NCBI GenBank assembly: GCA_012520845.1
Contig: JAAYNL010000004.1
Span: 1 to 64,000, forward strand
DNA: 64,000 bases
Source: Thermoplasmatales archaeon
Lineage (GTDB): Archaea; Thermoplasmatota; Thermoplasmata; Methanomassiliicoccales; Methanomethylophilaceae
Direction: 5' to 3'
Positions 8,016-17,212 of this stretch are shown here, piece after piece. A program made the translations under genes and the position numbers. The number at the start of each line of letters is the position of its first letter. The first letter of the stretch is position 1. Under the pieces are notes generated by a model. The model had not been told where the DNA came from. It was given only the letters and a program-made list of their open reading frames with translations, and searched no databases.

Positions 8016-9336
8016 GGGCCGCGCGCAGGCGCTCCATGTGGTCCACGCGCCTTTGGACGAGTTCCTTCTTGCCTATGTCGTGCCTCACGAAGCAGCCGTC
8101 GCAGACCACGTGTTTGAGGGCCTCCTCGCAATTCCTCTCGGCCTTTTCCAACGTGTCGGCGATGCCAACGACGCCGATGGACCGGGACGTCCCCGTGACC
8201 AGTTTCCCGCCCACTTCCTCGACGTTGGCAAAGAAAACCTCCGCCCCCGCGGCCCGCGCCGCCTCGACGTCGACTTTGATCCCGGCCCCGGGAACGGGCC
8301 TGGTGCCGTATCCCTCGGGCACGACGTACTTGCAGACGGTCGCCTTCCTGGAGAATTCGACGTCGGATTCCAGGTTGCCCCTGGCCATCCTCATGCAGAC
8401 GTCGGCGAAATCGCTCTTCAGTAGGGGGAGGACGTTCATAGCCTCCGGGTCGCCGAAACGGGCGTTTATCTCGATGATCTTCGGCCCGTCCACGGTAAGC
8501 ATGAATTGGCCGTACATCGGGCCCCTGTAGGGACAACCCTCCTTGGCCATGGCGTCGACGATGTCCCTGAGTATGCGCAGCGCCTGTTTCATGTCCTTCT
8601 TCTCGACGAAGGGCAGCAGGTGGTCGGCGTCCGAATAGGAACCCATGCCGCCGGTGTTCGGCCCCACGTCCCCCTCGAAAGCCCTTTTGTGGTCCTGGAC
8701 GAGGGGCATCGGCGATATCTTCCTGCCGTCGCAGAACACCATGAGCGTGAACTCCTCGCCCACGGCCTTTTCCTCGATGATGACGCCGGCCCCGCCGATG
8801 TTTTCGGAGAAGATCTCGCCGACGTACTCTGCGGCGTCCTCAATGGTATGGATGTGCTCCCCCTGGACCTTGACGCCTTTGCCGCCGGTGAGGCCCACGG
8901 GCTTCACGACGATCTCGTGGGCGACCGTCTCCAGGTAGCGGACGGCCTCCTCCTTGTTGTTGAAGGAGGCGAAGGCGAGGTTCCCCTCGATGCCGTATTT
9001 CCTGACGAGCTCGCGCATGAACGTCTTGGACGTCTCGATGCGCGCGGCGTTCGCCGTCGGCGCGGCGCACGCGACGCCCTGCCTTTCCAGGGCGTCGACC
9101 AAACCCGCCTCCAGCGGGGCCTCCGGCCCGATGAACGCGAACTGCGCCCCCACCTTCGCGGCGTAGGCGCAGACCGTTTCCACGTCGGTCTCCGGTGCCA
9201 GGAGGTAATCCTTGGCCAGGGCTATGATGCCCGGGTTGGCGGTTTTCATCACCGCGTGTATCTCCGCGCCGGACCTGTGCAGGGCCTCGACGGCGGCGTG
9301 TTCCCGCCCGCCCCCGCCGACGGTAAGGAAAATCAT
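8005..9336 (-). CDS. purD: Phosphoribosylamine-glycine ligase
   Basis: PurD makes glycinamide ribonucleotide from phosphoribosylamine, glycine and ATP in purine biosynthesis. It is an ATP-grasp enzyme: N-terminal GGGGREHA, a central KPVGLTGGKGV nucleotide-binding segment, GPNTGGMGSYS, and the metal-binding EINARFGDPEAMN. The 443 residues match the family. I start at the ATG at 9336 because MIFLTVGGGGREHA is the natural PurD N-terminus; the same frame runs open further upstream inside hypB, but that stretch is a shadow. The start overlaps the hypB stop in an ATGA arrangement, implying translational coupling. Confidence 0.95.
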   Translation of the reverse strand: MIFLTVGGGGREHAAVEALHRSGAEIHAVMKTANPGIIALAKDYLLAPETDVETVCAYAAKVGAQFAFIGPEAPLEAGLVDALERQGVACAAPTANAARIETSKTFMRELVRKYGIEGNLAFASFNNKEEAVRYLETVAHEIVVKPVGLTGGKGVKVQGEHIHTIEDAAEYVGEIFSENIGGAGVIIEEKAVGEEFTLMVFCDGRKISPMPLVQDHKRAFEGDVGPNTGGMGSYSDADHLLPFVEKKDMKQALRILRDIVDAMAKEGCPYRGPMYGQFMLTVDGPKIIEINARFGDPEAMNVLPLLKSDFADVCMRMARGNLESDVEFSRKATVCKYVVPEGYGTRPVPGAGIKVDVEAARAAGAEVFFANVEEVGGKLVTGTSRSIGVVGIADTLEKAERNCEEALKHVVCDGCFVRHDIGKKELVQRRVDHMERLRAAHVD

Positions 9337-9998
9337 CCGACCACCCCGAGACCCAGGGCCTCGGCGACTTCCTCGAGGCCGTTTCCGGATTTGGCGTCGC
9401 AAAGGACCATCTTCTTGACCCCGCCGGTCAGTCTTTCGTAGTCTTTGACGAGGATGCCCGGGTCGACGCCGACGGCGTCGCTTATGCCCACCTTGTTGAG
9501 GACCGCGACGTCGGAGTGGAGGAAGATGTCCGGGTGTTTGCGCACCATGTCGTCGCCCTCGGTAACGGATATCACCACCGCCCGGTAATCGGTGCCCAGG
9601 GGGAAATCCGCCGGGCAGACGAGGTTGCCCACGTTCTCGACGAAGAGCACGTCGATGGCGTCCAGGTCGAGTTCCTTGAGGGCTTTGTTCACCATCACCG
9701 CGTCCAGGTGGCATTCCTTGCCCGTGTTGCAGTTCACCGCCGTCACGCCGGCGGCGACCATGCGGTCGAAGTCGTCCCTGCCTGTGACGTCGCCGGCGAT
9801 CGCCCCGATCCTCAAACCCCTTTTGGAGAGAAGCTTCGCCAACTCGCAGACGATGGTGGTCTTCCCGGCGCCTATGGAGCCCATGAAGTCGACGGATTTC
9901 ACGTCGTGTTCCATGAGCGCCCGGTAGTTCTCGCGGGCTTTCTTGTGGTTCTCCTGGAGAACGTCGTACACCATGCCCACGTCGGTGATCATGTGCAT
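9333..9998 (-). CDS. hypB: Hydrogenase/urease nickel incorporation GTPase HypB
   Basis: HypB is a SIMIBI-class GTPase that delivers nickel to NiFe-hydrogenases. Visible motifs are the P-loop GSIGAGKTT (about 41-49), the metal-site segment GKECHLD and VENVGNLVCPADF. The N-terminal Cys cluster and His-rich tract of some bacterial HypBs are absent, as is usual in archaea. It heads the minus-strand run hypB-purD-truA. Another maturation gene, hypE, is about 15 kb away at 24634, so the hydrogenase maturation set is scattered. Two Met codons (9998 and 9992) are close; the first is used. Confidence 0.93.
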   Translation of the reverse strand: MHMITDVGMVYDVLQENHKKARENYRALMEHDVKSVDFMGSIGAGKTTIVCELAKLLSKRGLRIGAIAGDVTGRDDFDRMVAAGVTAVNCNTGKECHLDAVMVNKALKELDLDAIDVLFVENVGNLVCPADFPLGTDYRAVVISVTEGDDMVRKHPDIFLHSDVAVLNKVGISDAVGVDPGILVKDYERLTGGVKKMVLCDAKSGNGLEEVAEALGLGVVG

Positions 9999-10135
9999 GG
10001 GTCGGGGAATGCGGTACCGCTTTAAGACTATCCCGTATTTTCAGGCGTAAAAAGGGAGCGTCCCCCGTCGTGCGTCAGGCGAAACGTACGAATAATCTTA
10101 ATGCGGCCGAGCAATCGGGACTCGGACGGGTACGC

Positions 10136-11575
10136 ATGGAGTACGAAGGCAAGCTTTGGGTCGCGAAGTCCGACGAGAAGGTGTTCCTCCTGCCGAGGAT
10201 GGCCAATAGGCATGGTCTCATCGCCGGCGCGAGCGGCACCGGGAAATCGGTGACGCTGAAGGTGCTGGCGGAATCGTTCAGCGAGATCGGCGTGCCCGTG
10301 TTCCTTTCCGACATCAAAGGGGACATGGCGGGCTTACTCAACCCCGGCGCCGGCGGCGAGAAGATGGAGAGGCGCATCGATTCCCTGGGTATCGACCGTT
10401 TCTCCTACGAAGGGTTCCCCTGCCGATTCTGGGACGTCTACGGCGAGAACGGGCATCCCGTGAGAGTGACCGTCGAATCCATGGGCGCCGACGCCCTGTC
10501 GAGGATATTGGAGCTGTCCCAGGTTCAGACGGACGTCCTCCGCGTCGTGTTCAGGATATGCGCCGATTCCGGCTGGCGCCTCGTCGATTCCAAGGATCTC
10601 GTTTCCGTGCTGCAGTATCTCTTCGACAACCGCGCGGACTACGAATCCGAGTACGGGTCGATGTCGTCCCAATCCCTGGGTGCCATACAGAGGTCCGTGA
10701 GGGCCCTCGCCGACAGGGGCGGCGACACCTTCTTCGGCGAGCCCGCCCTGGACATCCACGACTGGATGGGCACTGCCGACGACGGCCGCGGGTGGGTCAA
10801 CATACTGCACAGCGTCAAGCTCGCCCACAATCCGAAACTCTACGCCACCTTCCTGGTCTGGCTCATGACCGAGCTGTTCAGGGTCCTGCCCGAGGAGGGC
10901 GACCCGGAGAAACCCAAGCTGGTGTTCTTCTTCGACGAGGCCCACATGCTGTTTTCCGACGCGCCCAAGAATCTGTTGCAGGACGTGGAGCGTACCGTCA
11001 AACTGATCCGGTCGAAGGGCGTCGGCATCTATTTCATTTCCCAAAGCCCGTCCGACATACCGGATTCCGTACTGTCCCAGCTCAGCAACAGGGTGCAGCA
11101 CGCTCTGCGCGCCTACACCCCCGGCGAACAGAAGGCGGTCAGGGTGGCCGCGTCGGCGTTCAGGCCGAACCCGGCGTTCAAGACGGAGGACGTCATCACC
11201 GAGCTGGGCGTGGGCGAGGCCCTCGTGTCCTTCCTGGACGCGGAGGGTAGGCCCGGTGTCGTGCAAAAGGCGAAGATACTTCCGCCGAAGAGTTTCATGG
11301 GCAGCATACCCGCGGCCGACTACGAAGCGGCCATCAAGGGGACCAAGATGGACAGGAAATACGGCAGGACGGTCGACGGGCCGTCGGCGTACGAGGCCAT
11401 CGAGGCCCTGAGGAAGAAGGCCCCGAAGGAAGAGAAGGCGGCGAAGAAGGCGGAGCCGAAGAAGAAGGAGAGCGCCCTTTCGAAGAACCTGTCCAAGATG
11501 GCCGGCAGCGCCTCCTCCGCGATCGGGCGGGGGATTGGGGGCAAGATATCGAAGAAGCTCTTCGGGCGGAAATGA
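10136..11575 (+). CDS. HerA-like ATPase of the DUF853/YjgR family
   Basis: This is a P-loop ATPase of the HerA/FtsK superfamily: Walker A GASGTGKS at about 31-38, Walker B LVFFFDEAHMLF, and a sensor-like FISQSP. The opening MEYEGKLWVAKS resembles the small N-terminal barrel of HerA-like proteins. The C-terminus is Lys/Ala-rich and then Gly-rich (GRGIGGKISKK). Archaeal HerA pairs with NurA in end resection, but the YjgR/DUF853 branch has no settled role. The frame extends upstream to 10070, but the ATG at 10136 gives the expected N-terminus and an AT-rich element (AATAATCTTA, about 10091-10100) lies upstream. It is followed 15 bases later by gatD. Confidence 0.85.
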   Translation: MEYEGKLWVAKSDEKVFLLPRMANRHGLIAGASGTGKSVTLKVLAESFSEIGVPVFLSDIKGDMAGLLNPGAGGEKMERRIDSLGIDRFSYEGFPCRFWDVYGENGHPVRVTVESMGADALSRILELSQVQTDVLRVVFRICADSGWRLVDSKDLVSVLQYLFDNRADYESEYGSMSSQSLGAIQRSVRALADRGGDTFFGEPALDIHDWMGTADDGRGWVNILHSVKLAHNPKLYATFLVWLMTELFRVLPEEGDPEKPKLVFFFDEAHMLFSDAPKNLLQDVERTVKLIRSKGVGIYFISQSPSDIPDSVLSQLSNRVQHALRAYTPGEQKAVRVAASAFRPNPAFKTEDVITELGVGEALVSFLDAEGRPGVVQKAKILPPKSFMGSIPAADYEAAIKGTKMDRKYGRTVDGPSAYEAIEALRKKAPKEEKAAKKAEPKKKESALSKNLSKMAGSASSAIGRGIGGKISKKLFGRK

Positions 11576-11590
11576 ACTGGGGACGTCAAG

Positions 11591-12871
11591 ATGGCATATT
11601 CTAAGAGGTTGGAAACCCTGCTTTCCAAGGCCGGAGCCGAAATCGGCTGCAGACTTTCGGTGCGCAGGGGCGGGGCGAGGTTCGAAGGGATCCTGATGGG
11701 TCACGGAGACGCCAACGACCCCGACGCGATCGTGATCAAGACCGCCGGCGGTTACAATGCCGGGATAATGCTGGGCGAGGGGGACTCCGTCGAGGTGCTT
11801 TCCCCCCCGGCCAAGACCCAGGCCCGTAAAAAAGGCACGGGGAAGGCGAAAAACGGTTCCCCCAGGGTCGCCGTGGTCGGCACCGGCGGGACCATCGCCG
11901 CGTCGGTCGACGCCGCTTCCGGCGCCCTCGGCCCCAACAGGGCCCTCGAGGACCTGCTCGACGAGGTGCCCGGCCTGAGGGACGACTTCGAAATCGTCGC
12001 CGAACAGCCGTTCGCCGTGTTTTCCGAGGACATGGGCCCGTCCCGCTGGACCGCCTTGGCCGAGGCAGTCGTTTCGGCGGCGGCAAAGGACGTCGCCGGC
12101 GTGGTCGTCACCCACGGGACGGACACCATGGGCCATTCGGCGGCGGCCCTGTCCTTCATGCTGAGGGGCATCGGCAAACCGATCGTCCTCACGGGGGCGC
12201 AGAGGTCCCCCGACAGGCCATCGTCCGATGCCTTTGGCAACATACTTTCCGCCGCCCGTTACTGCGCGACGGGGAAACCCGGCGTGTACGTGCTCATGCG
12301 CGGGGGCCTCAACGACGACGAATACGCCCTGTTCGAGGGCACGAGGGCGAAGAAGATGCACACCTCCAGGAGGGACGCCTTCCGGGCCCCCAACGTCGGC
12401 CCCTTCGCGACGATGGACGACGCCGGCGCCATCGAATACCTGCGGGACGCCCTTCCCGTGGCCAAGTATGAGCCCAGGACCCGCCTGGAACCCGCCGTGG
12501 CGCTCGTCAAGATCTACCCGGGCATCGGTCCGGCGGAACTTTCCGCCCTGGTGTCCGGGAAGAAAGGGATCGTCATAGAGGGCACGGGCATGGGGCACGT
12601 CCCCTCGGCGCTGATCGGGACCGTCGCCGATCTCGTCTCCTCCGGCGTGTTGGTGGGTATCGCAACCCAGTGCGCAGGGGGCTCGGTCAACCTCAACGTG
12701 TACGGCACGGGCAGGGCGCTCCAGGCCGCCGGGGCGATACCGCTTTCCGACACCCTGCCCGAGACGGCGCTGGTGAAGATGATGTGGGCCCTCGCCAACT
12801 GCGAGGACCCCGCGGGGGCGATGCGGACCCCACTCGCGGGCGAATGCTCCGACAGGAGGGAACTGGTATGA
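11591..12871 (+). CDS. gatD: Glu-tRNA(Gln) amidotransferase subunit D (archaeal)
   Basis: GatD is the L-asparaginase-type subunit that frees ammonia from glutamine or asparagine for GatE, which amidates Glu-tRNA(Gln). An N-terminal beta domain of about 95 residues precedes the asparaginase fold, where both active-site signatures are present: GTGGTIAAS and THGTDTMGHSA. The 426 residues suit GatD, longer than a plain asparaginase by the N-terminal domain. Its stop overlaps the gatE start (ATGA at 12868-12871), the classic gatDE arrangement. The pair implies that the organism makes Gln-tRNA indirectly. Confidence 0.95.
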   Translation: MAYSKRLETLLSKAGAEIGCRLSVRRGGARFEGILMGHGDANDPDAIVIKTAGGYNAGIMLGEGDSVEVLSPPAKTQARKKGTGKAKNGSPRVAVVGTGGTIAASVDAASGALGPNRALEDLLDEVPGLRDDFEIVAEQPFAVFSEDMGPSRWTALAEAVVSAAAKDVAGVVVTHGTDTMGHSAAALSFMLRGIGKPIVLTGAQRSPDRPSSDAFGNILSAARYCATGKPGVYVLMRGGLNDDEYALFEGTRAKKMHTSRRDAFRAPNVGPFATMDDAGAIEYLRDALPVAKYEPRTRLEPAVALVKIYPGIGPAELSALVSGKKGIVIEGTGMGHVPSALIGTVADLVSSGVLVGIATQCAGGSVNLNVYGTGRALQAAGAIPLSDTLPETALVKMMWALANCEDPAGAMRTPLAGECSDRRELV

Positions 12872-14748
12872 AAATCCCGAAGGGGCTGCGGTGCGGCATA
12901 GAGATCCACCAGCAGTTGGACACCCGCAAACTGTTCTGCGCCTGCGCCACGGGACTGTCCGACGAGGGCCACGGGGCATACCGCCGGAGGCTTAAACCCG
13001 TTTCCGGGGAATTGGGCGCGATCGACAGGGCGGCGATGATCCAGTACAAAAAAGGCGTGGGCTTCGAATACCAAACCGTTCCCGGCCTGAGCTGCCTCGT
13101 CGACCTGGACGAGGAACCGCCCGTGGGCCCCGACGCGGACGCCGTCAGGCTCGGGCTGACGTTCTCGGCCATGATCGGCGCGGACGTCGTCGACGAAATC
13201 CATTTCATGAGGAAAATCGTGGTCGACGGTTCGAACACCACGGGCTACCAAAGGAGCGCGCTGATTTCCGTCGGCGGCCACGTCGACATAGGCCACAAGA
13301 AGATCGGGATACTCACCACATGCCTCGAGGAGGACGCGGCCAGGAAAATCTCCGAGGAAAAGGGCATCGTGACGTACAGGCTCGACAGGCTCGGCATCCC
13401 TTTGCTGGAAATCGCGACCGCCCCGGACATGGAGACGCCGGAGGAGGTCAGGGAGGCCGCCCTCAGGATCGGGACGATGCTCAGGGCGACGAAGGGCGTC
13501 AAGAGGGGCATAGGCACCATCAGGGAGGATCTCAACATATCCATCCCCGGCGGGGCGAGGGTCGAAATCAAGGGCGCGCAGGAACTGAGGCTGCTCCCCG
13601 CCTACGTGGAGAACGAGGCGAAGCGCCAGGCGATGCTCATAGAAATCAAGGGAATCCTTGGGAAGAGGGGCGCCGTCGCCCCCGCGGGCGACGCGGTCGA
13701 CGTTTCGGACGCCTTCGGGGGCTGCGGCTCCAAGGTAATCTCGTCGGCGCTGTCCTCTGGCGGCATCGTGTGCGCCGTGGCGCTGCCCGGCTTCGCCGGC
13801 ACCCTCAACGGTTCCGGCGGCAAATACCGCCTTGGCGCGGAATTGGCCCAGAGGGCGAGGGTCAAGGCGGGCGTGAAGGGGATATTCCATTCCGACGAGC
13901 TGCCGGGGTACGGCATCGGCGAGGGTTACGTGAAGGCCGTTTTCGAAAGGCTGGGCCTGAAGGGCGAGCACGATGCCTTCGCCATTTGCGCCGACAGGAA
14001 GAGGAAAGCCGAGAAAGCAATCGCCGCCGTCGCGGAGAGGGCCGCCGAGGCGCTGTCCGGCGTGCCGGAGGAGACGAGGGACCCGATGCCCGACGGCACC
14101 TCCAGGTATTCCAGGCCGCTCCCCGGGGCCGACAGGATGTCCCCCGAGACGGATATCCCGCCGATTGCCGTCGACCGCGGCGAGTTGGCGGAAATCGCCG
14201 CCAACCTGCCGGAGATGCCGGAGGAAACCGAGGCGCGTCTCGTTTCCGCCCACGGGATCAACGCGCAGCAGGCCTCCGTCCTCGTGGCGACGGACAGGCA
14301 CGAACTCTTCGAGAGGCTCGTGTCCGGGGGCGCCGAGACCGCGATCGCGGCGGCGACGCTCACCAACACCTATTCGGAGTTGGAACGCGAGGGGACGGAC
14401 ACGCAATCCATCGACGGCGCCCACATTCTGCGCATCTTCGAGATGCTTTCCCAAGGCGCCTTCGCGAAGGAGGCGGTCCCCGAACTCGTGAAAAAGGCGG
14501 CCGAGGGCGTCGACCCCGACAAAGCCGTGGAAAGCCTGGGTCTTTCCGCGGTGGGTCAGGAAGAGGCCCGCGATACCATTGCCAAAATCGTGTCCGAAAG
14601 GGCGGACTTCGTCAGGGAAAGGGGCATGTCGGCCGTCGGGCCCCTGATGGGTCCCGTGATGGGTGCCCTGAGGGGCAAAATCGACGGCGGCCTGGCGAAC
14701 AGCCTGTTGACCGAGGAAATCAAGAGGTTGTTGGCCGAAGGGAAATGA
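12868..14748 (+). CDS. gatE: Glu-tRNA(Gln) amidotransferase subunit E (archaeal)
   Basis: GatE is the kinase/transamidase subunit that phosphorylates Glu-tRNA(Gln) and exchanges the phosphate for ammonia from GatD. The N-terminal signature is GLRCGIEIHQQLDT; VDLDEEPP and RLDRLGIPLLEIATAP follow as in the GatB/GatE cradle. An AspRS-like insertion lies at about 280-400, then the characteristic YSRPLPGADRMSPETDIPP, and a helical tRNA-binding tail of the YqeY type. The length of 626 residues is typical. The last 29 bases overlap, in convergent orientation, the 3' end of the methyltransferase gene on the minus strand. Confidence 0.96.
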   Translation: MKIPKGLRCGIEIHQQLDTRKLFCACATGLSDEGHGAYRRRLKPVSGELGAIDRAAMIQYKKGVGFEYQTVPGLSCLVDLDEEPPVGPDADAVRLGLTFSAMIGADVVDEIHFMRKIVVDGSNTTGYQRSALISVGGHVDIGHKKIGILTTCLEEDAARKISEEKGIVTYRLDRLGIPLLEIATAPDMETPEEVREAALRIGTMLRATKGVKRGIGTIREDLNISIPGGARVEIKGAQELRLLPAYVENEAKRQAMLIEIKGILGKRGAVAPAGDAVDVSDAFGGCGSKVISSALSSGGIVCAVALPGFAGTLNGSGGKYRLGAELAQRARVKAGVKGIFHSDELPGYGIGEGYVKAVFERLGLKGEHDAFAICADRKRKAEKAIAAVAERAAEALSGVPEETRDPMPDGTSRYSRPLPGADRMSPETDIPPIAVDRGELAEIAANLPEMPEETEARLVSAHGINAQQASVLVATDRHELFERLVSGGAETAIAAATLTNTYSELEREGTDTQSIDGAHILRIFEMLSQGAFAKEAVPELVKKAAEGVDPDKAVESLGLSAVGQEEARDTIAKIVSERADFVRERGMSAVGPLMGPVMGALRGKIDGGLANSLLTEEIKRLLAEGK

Positions 14749-15295
14749 CCTTCAGCTCCTCGAAGAACAGTTTTTCCGAGGCGAGGGTCTCCACCTGAAA
14801 GCCGGCGGCCATCTTTTCGAAGGCTTTCATGTCGGAGAGGGATGAGACGACCACGACCAGTTGTCCGCCCGGCCTTAGCCTCCGCGGCAATTCCTTCAAC
14901 AATCTGCCCAACGGGCCCAGCCCGTCTGCCCCGCCGCTCCACGCCTTCGCCATCGGCCCGTCGTCGGAAAAGGGCAGGTAGGGCAGGTTGAAGACGATCA
15001 GGTCGAAAACCCCGTCGACGTCGGAGAACAGGTCCGATTGCACGACCCTCATCCGAATCCCGTTCCTTTCCGCGTTACCCTTTGCGCAGGCAACGGCATC
15101 CGGGTCTATGTCGCAGGCGACGACGTCCGCCCCGGCGAGGGCCATGTGCATGGACACGATCCCTGACCCGCAACCAATCTCCAGAACCATTTCGCCGGGG
15201 TTAGGGGACAGGGCCCGTATCAGCAAGTAACTGTCCTCGGACGGGGGATAGACGTTCGGGCATTCAACGATTTCGAGGGAGCCGTCGATTTCCAC
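14720..15295 (-). CDS. HemK/PrmC-family N5-glutamine methyltransferase (archaeal Mtq2-like)
   Basis: A single-domain SAM-dependent methyltransferase: VYPPSEDSYLL near the N-terminus, the SAM-binding LEIGCGSGIVS, CDIDPDA, and NLPYLP in place of the usual NPPY of glutamine methyltransferases. Short proteins of this layout without the HemK N-terminal domain correspond to eukaryotic/archaeal Mtq2, which methylates the GGQ glutamine of release factor aRF1. That substrate is inferred from family size and motifs. The 3' end overlaps gatE by 29 bases on the opposite strand. Confidence 0.85.
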   Translation of the reverse strand: MEIDGSLEIVECPNVYPPSEDSYLLIRALSPNPGEMVLEIGCGSGIVSMHMALAGADVVACDIDPDAVACAKGNAERNGIRMRVVQSDLFSDVDGVFDLIVFNLPYLPFSDDGPMAKAWSGGADGLGPLGRLLKELPRRLRPGGQLVVVVSSLSDMKAFEKMAAGFQVETLASEKLFFEELKVISLRPTTS

Positions 15296-15370
15296 GCGGT
15301 CCGATTACCGTGGCTACTAAACTGTTTTCCGTTAATTGGCCGAAGCGCCTCCGCGGCCGGCGCATCCGAT

Positions 15371-16738
15371 TCACGGCGCATCAGCGCCGTGTACGCCAGG
15401 GCGCGCTACGTCTTCAAGGGAAAGCAGACGTATGTTGTGGGACTTCGAGGCCTCGATCGCGCCCTTCGTGAAACCGGATTTGGAAAACACGCAGTATTTC
15501 CTGGGCCGACCGCTCTTCACCAGGTCCGCCCTCCTGACCAGCGTTTCCAGGACGTCCCGACCAACCGGTTCCGAACGGTACTTGCATTCGCACAGAAGGA
15601 TGTGTTTTCCGCACAGTGCGGCGATGTCGATTTCCTCCTTCGTGCGTTTCTGGGGGTCGGTCCCCCACCAGGTGCCGACCTCGCGGCAGGACTTTCCGAC
15701 GTATTCGGAGCACACGTCCTCGAACACGTATCCAAGGTATTCCTGCATGCCTTCCATCATTTCCTCGTACGCCGCAGCGTAACGGTTTCTCCTGACTTCG
15801 ACGTTGCCGGGGTAGATGAATCTGAAGAACGAACGGAGGTAATGGTCCTTTATTTTGTAAACGGTGCGCCTTGACCCCGGATCGTCGATTGGTACGATTT
15901 TGGAGACGATTTCGAGCAGGATCAGTTCCTTCAGGAGCAACGACACGCGCGAGGTTTCCATACCCGCGTCGGCGGCGATTTCACTCACCCTGTTGCGCCC
16001 CTTCGCGATGGACGAGAGCACGTCGAAATAGGCGACGGGCGTCCCGAACTCCTCGGCGAAAAGGAGTGTCGATTCCTTATTAAGCACCGCATAGGGGTTG
16101 ATTAGGTTGCCTATGATGTTTTCCTTCAGGCTTTTACCGTTGTCGAAGAAACCCAGATACCAAGGGATTCCGCCCACCAGCCCGTACACGACCATGCGCT
16201 CCTCGTCCGTGTAGCTCGGGAGGAATTCCCCTACCCTGTCGAAAGTGAACGGCATCAGCTTGATCTGCCCGGTGCGCCTTCCGTAGAGCGGGCTCCGTTT
16301 GCCCAGGACTTGGCTGTCCATGATATTCATCGAGGATCCGGAAAGGATGATGAACGCTTCGGAATCCAGATGGGACTCGATGAAGTTGTTCAATATCCCG
16401 GTCACCGATTCGTCGCTCTTAACCAGGTATGGGTATTCGTCGATTGCGAAAACGTACCTTTTCCCCCCGAACCTCGAATGCATCGCCTCGAGCGCGTCCT
16501 CGAAATTCATGGCGGGGGCGTTCCTCACCCCCAGGACGAGGGAGGAAAGGAGACGCATGTTGGTGTTCAGCGAACCTTTGACCGCCGTGAACTTAATCGC
16601 CTCCTTGTCTTTTATGAATTCGTCGATCAGGGCGGTTTTACCGACCCTGCGCCTGCCGTAAATGGGTATGAACTGGAAGCCTTTTGAATAATACCTCCGG
16701 TTGAGTTCCTCCAGTTCTTCTTCGCGCCCGTGGAACAT
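15371..16738 (-). CDS. Archaeal AAA ATPase with C-terminal nuclease-like domain (ATPase_2/DUF234 type)
   Basis: The gene opens with FHGREEELEELNR and Walker A YGRRRVGKTALI (about 28-39), continues with a Walker B-like YVFAIDEYPYL, then a winged-helix segment (SEIAADAGMETSRVSLLLKE). The C-terminal part, with EIDIAALCGKHILLCECKYR, resembles the DUF234 region with its restriction-endonuclease-like ExK core. Such ATPases are abundant in archaea and often linked to mobile or defence loci; cellular roles are mostly unknown. It stands alone, base composition is less GC-rich than its neighbours, and a perfect 20-base palindrome lies 41 bases upstream of the start. Confidence 0.85.
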   Translation of the reverse strand: MFHGREEELEELNRRYYSKGFQFIPIYGRRRVGKTALIDEFIKDKEAIKFTAVKGSLNTNMRLLSSLVLGVRNAPAMNFEDALEAMHSRFGGKRYVFAIDEYPYLVKSDESVTGILNNFIESHLDSEAFIILSGSSMNIMDSQVLGKRSPLYGRRTGQIKLMPFTFDRVGEFLPSYTDEERMVVYGLVGGIPWYLGFFDNGKSLKENIIGNLINPYAVLNKESTLLFAEEFGTPVAYFDVLSSIAKGRNRVSEIAADAGMETSRVSLLLKELILLEIVSKIVPIDDPGSRRTVYKIKDHYLRSFFRFIYPGNVEVRRNRYAAAYEEMMEGMQEYLGYVFEDVCSEYVGKSCREVGTWWGTDPQKRTKEEIDIAALCGKHILLCECKYRSEPVGRDVLETLVRRADLVKSGRPRKYCVFSKSGFTKGAIEASKSHNIRLLSLEDVARPGVHGADAP

Positions 16739-16778
16739 AATGGCCCATTGTCGACGGTGGTATATAATGGTTGTATTT

Positions 16779-16798
16779 TACTATTTTTAAAAATAGTA
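16779..16798. promoter_or_regulatory. Perfect 20-base AT-rich palindrome upstream of the AAA ATPase gene
   Basis: Ten bases, TACTATTTTT, are followed directly by their exact reverse complement. The element lies 41-60 bases before the ATG at 16738 (minus strand), inside the only strongly AT-rich stretch nearby, and close to a TATATAAT-like promoter element (about 16761-16768). The position fits a dimeric repressor operator or promoter element for the ATPase gene. Confidence 0.5.
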
Positions 16799-17212
16799 TT
16801 TTATACGTTAGATATTTTTTGTACAATGGATGCCCCAGACATCCGGCGAAGAACAGTTTGAATCCCGGCATACCCTGAGAAATGTTTCTGGCGGGTGGAG
16901 CACAGGGCATCCAAAGGTGGGCATTTCGTCCCGCGCGACAAGGCGTTTTCCAGGCATTTCCGTACAATGGGGCTTTTGCCGGGGCATCTTGGTTTGGCGG
17001 ATCGGGCAACGGGGTTCGACGTCGGCGGCGATACCGTGGAGTCGGCGTTCGAAAAAACCGATGGCGTTGTCAGAATGACCGATTTTGGAAAAGGCGGGGA
17101 ACGGGTCCGGGAATTCCTGCCGATGTTCATTTGAACGCATTTAACGCCCATCGGACGCACACTACCCCGTCGTCCGGGCAAGGGCTAATACGTTCGTGCC
17201 CGATTGTCGGTC
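16799..17212. other. Intergenic region with no convincing gene
   Basis: About 410 bases between divergent genes. The first 40 bases are AT-rich. A plus-strand frame at 16895-17134 (79 codons from a GTG) is open, but its third-position GC is lower than in neighbouring genes, it has no ribosome-binding site and I recognise no family. It could be a decayed gene or a small orphan. The region just before 17213 holds the promoter of the MBL gene (GGGCTAATACG near 17180). No tRNA, SRP RNA or RNase P signature was seen. Confidence 0.35.

Noticed and set aside
16895-17134. 79-codon plus-strand frame in the gap before the MBL gene.
   Set aside because: No ribosome-binding site, lower third-position GC than native genes and no recognisable family; noted only as a possible remnant.
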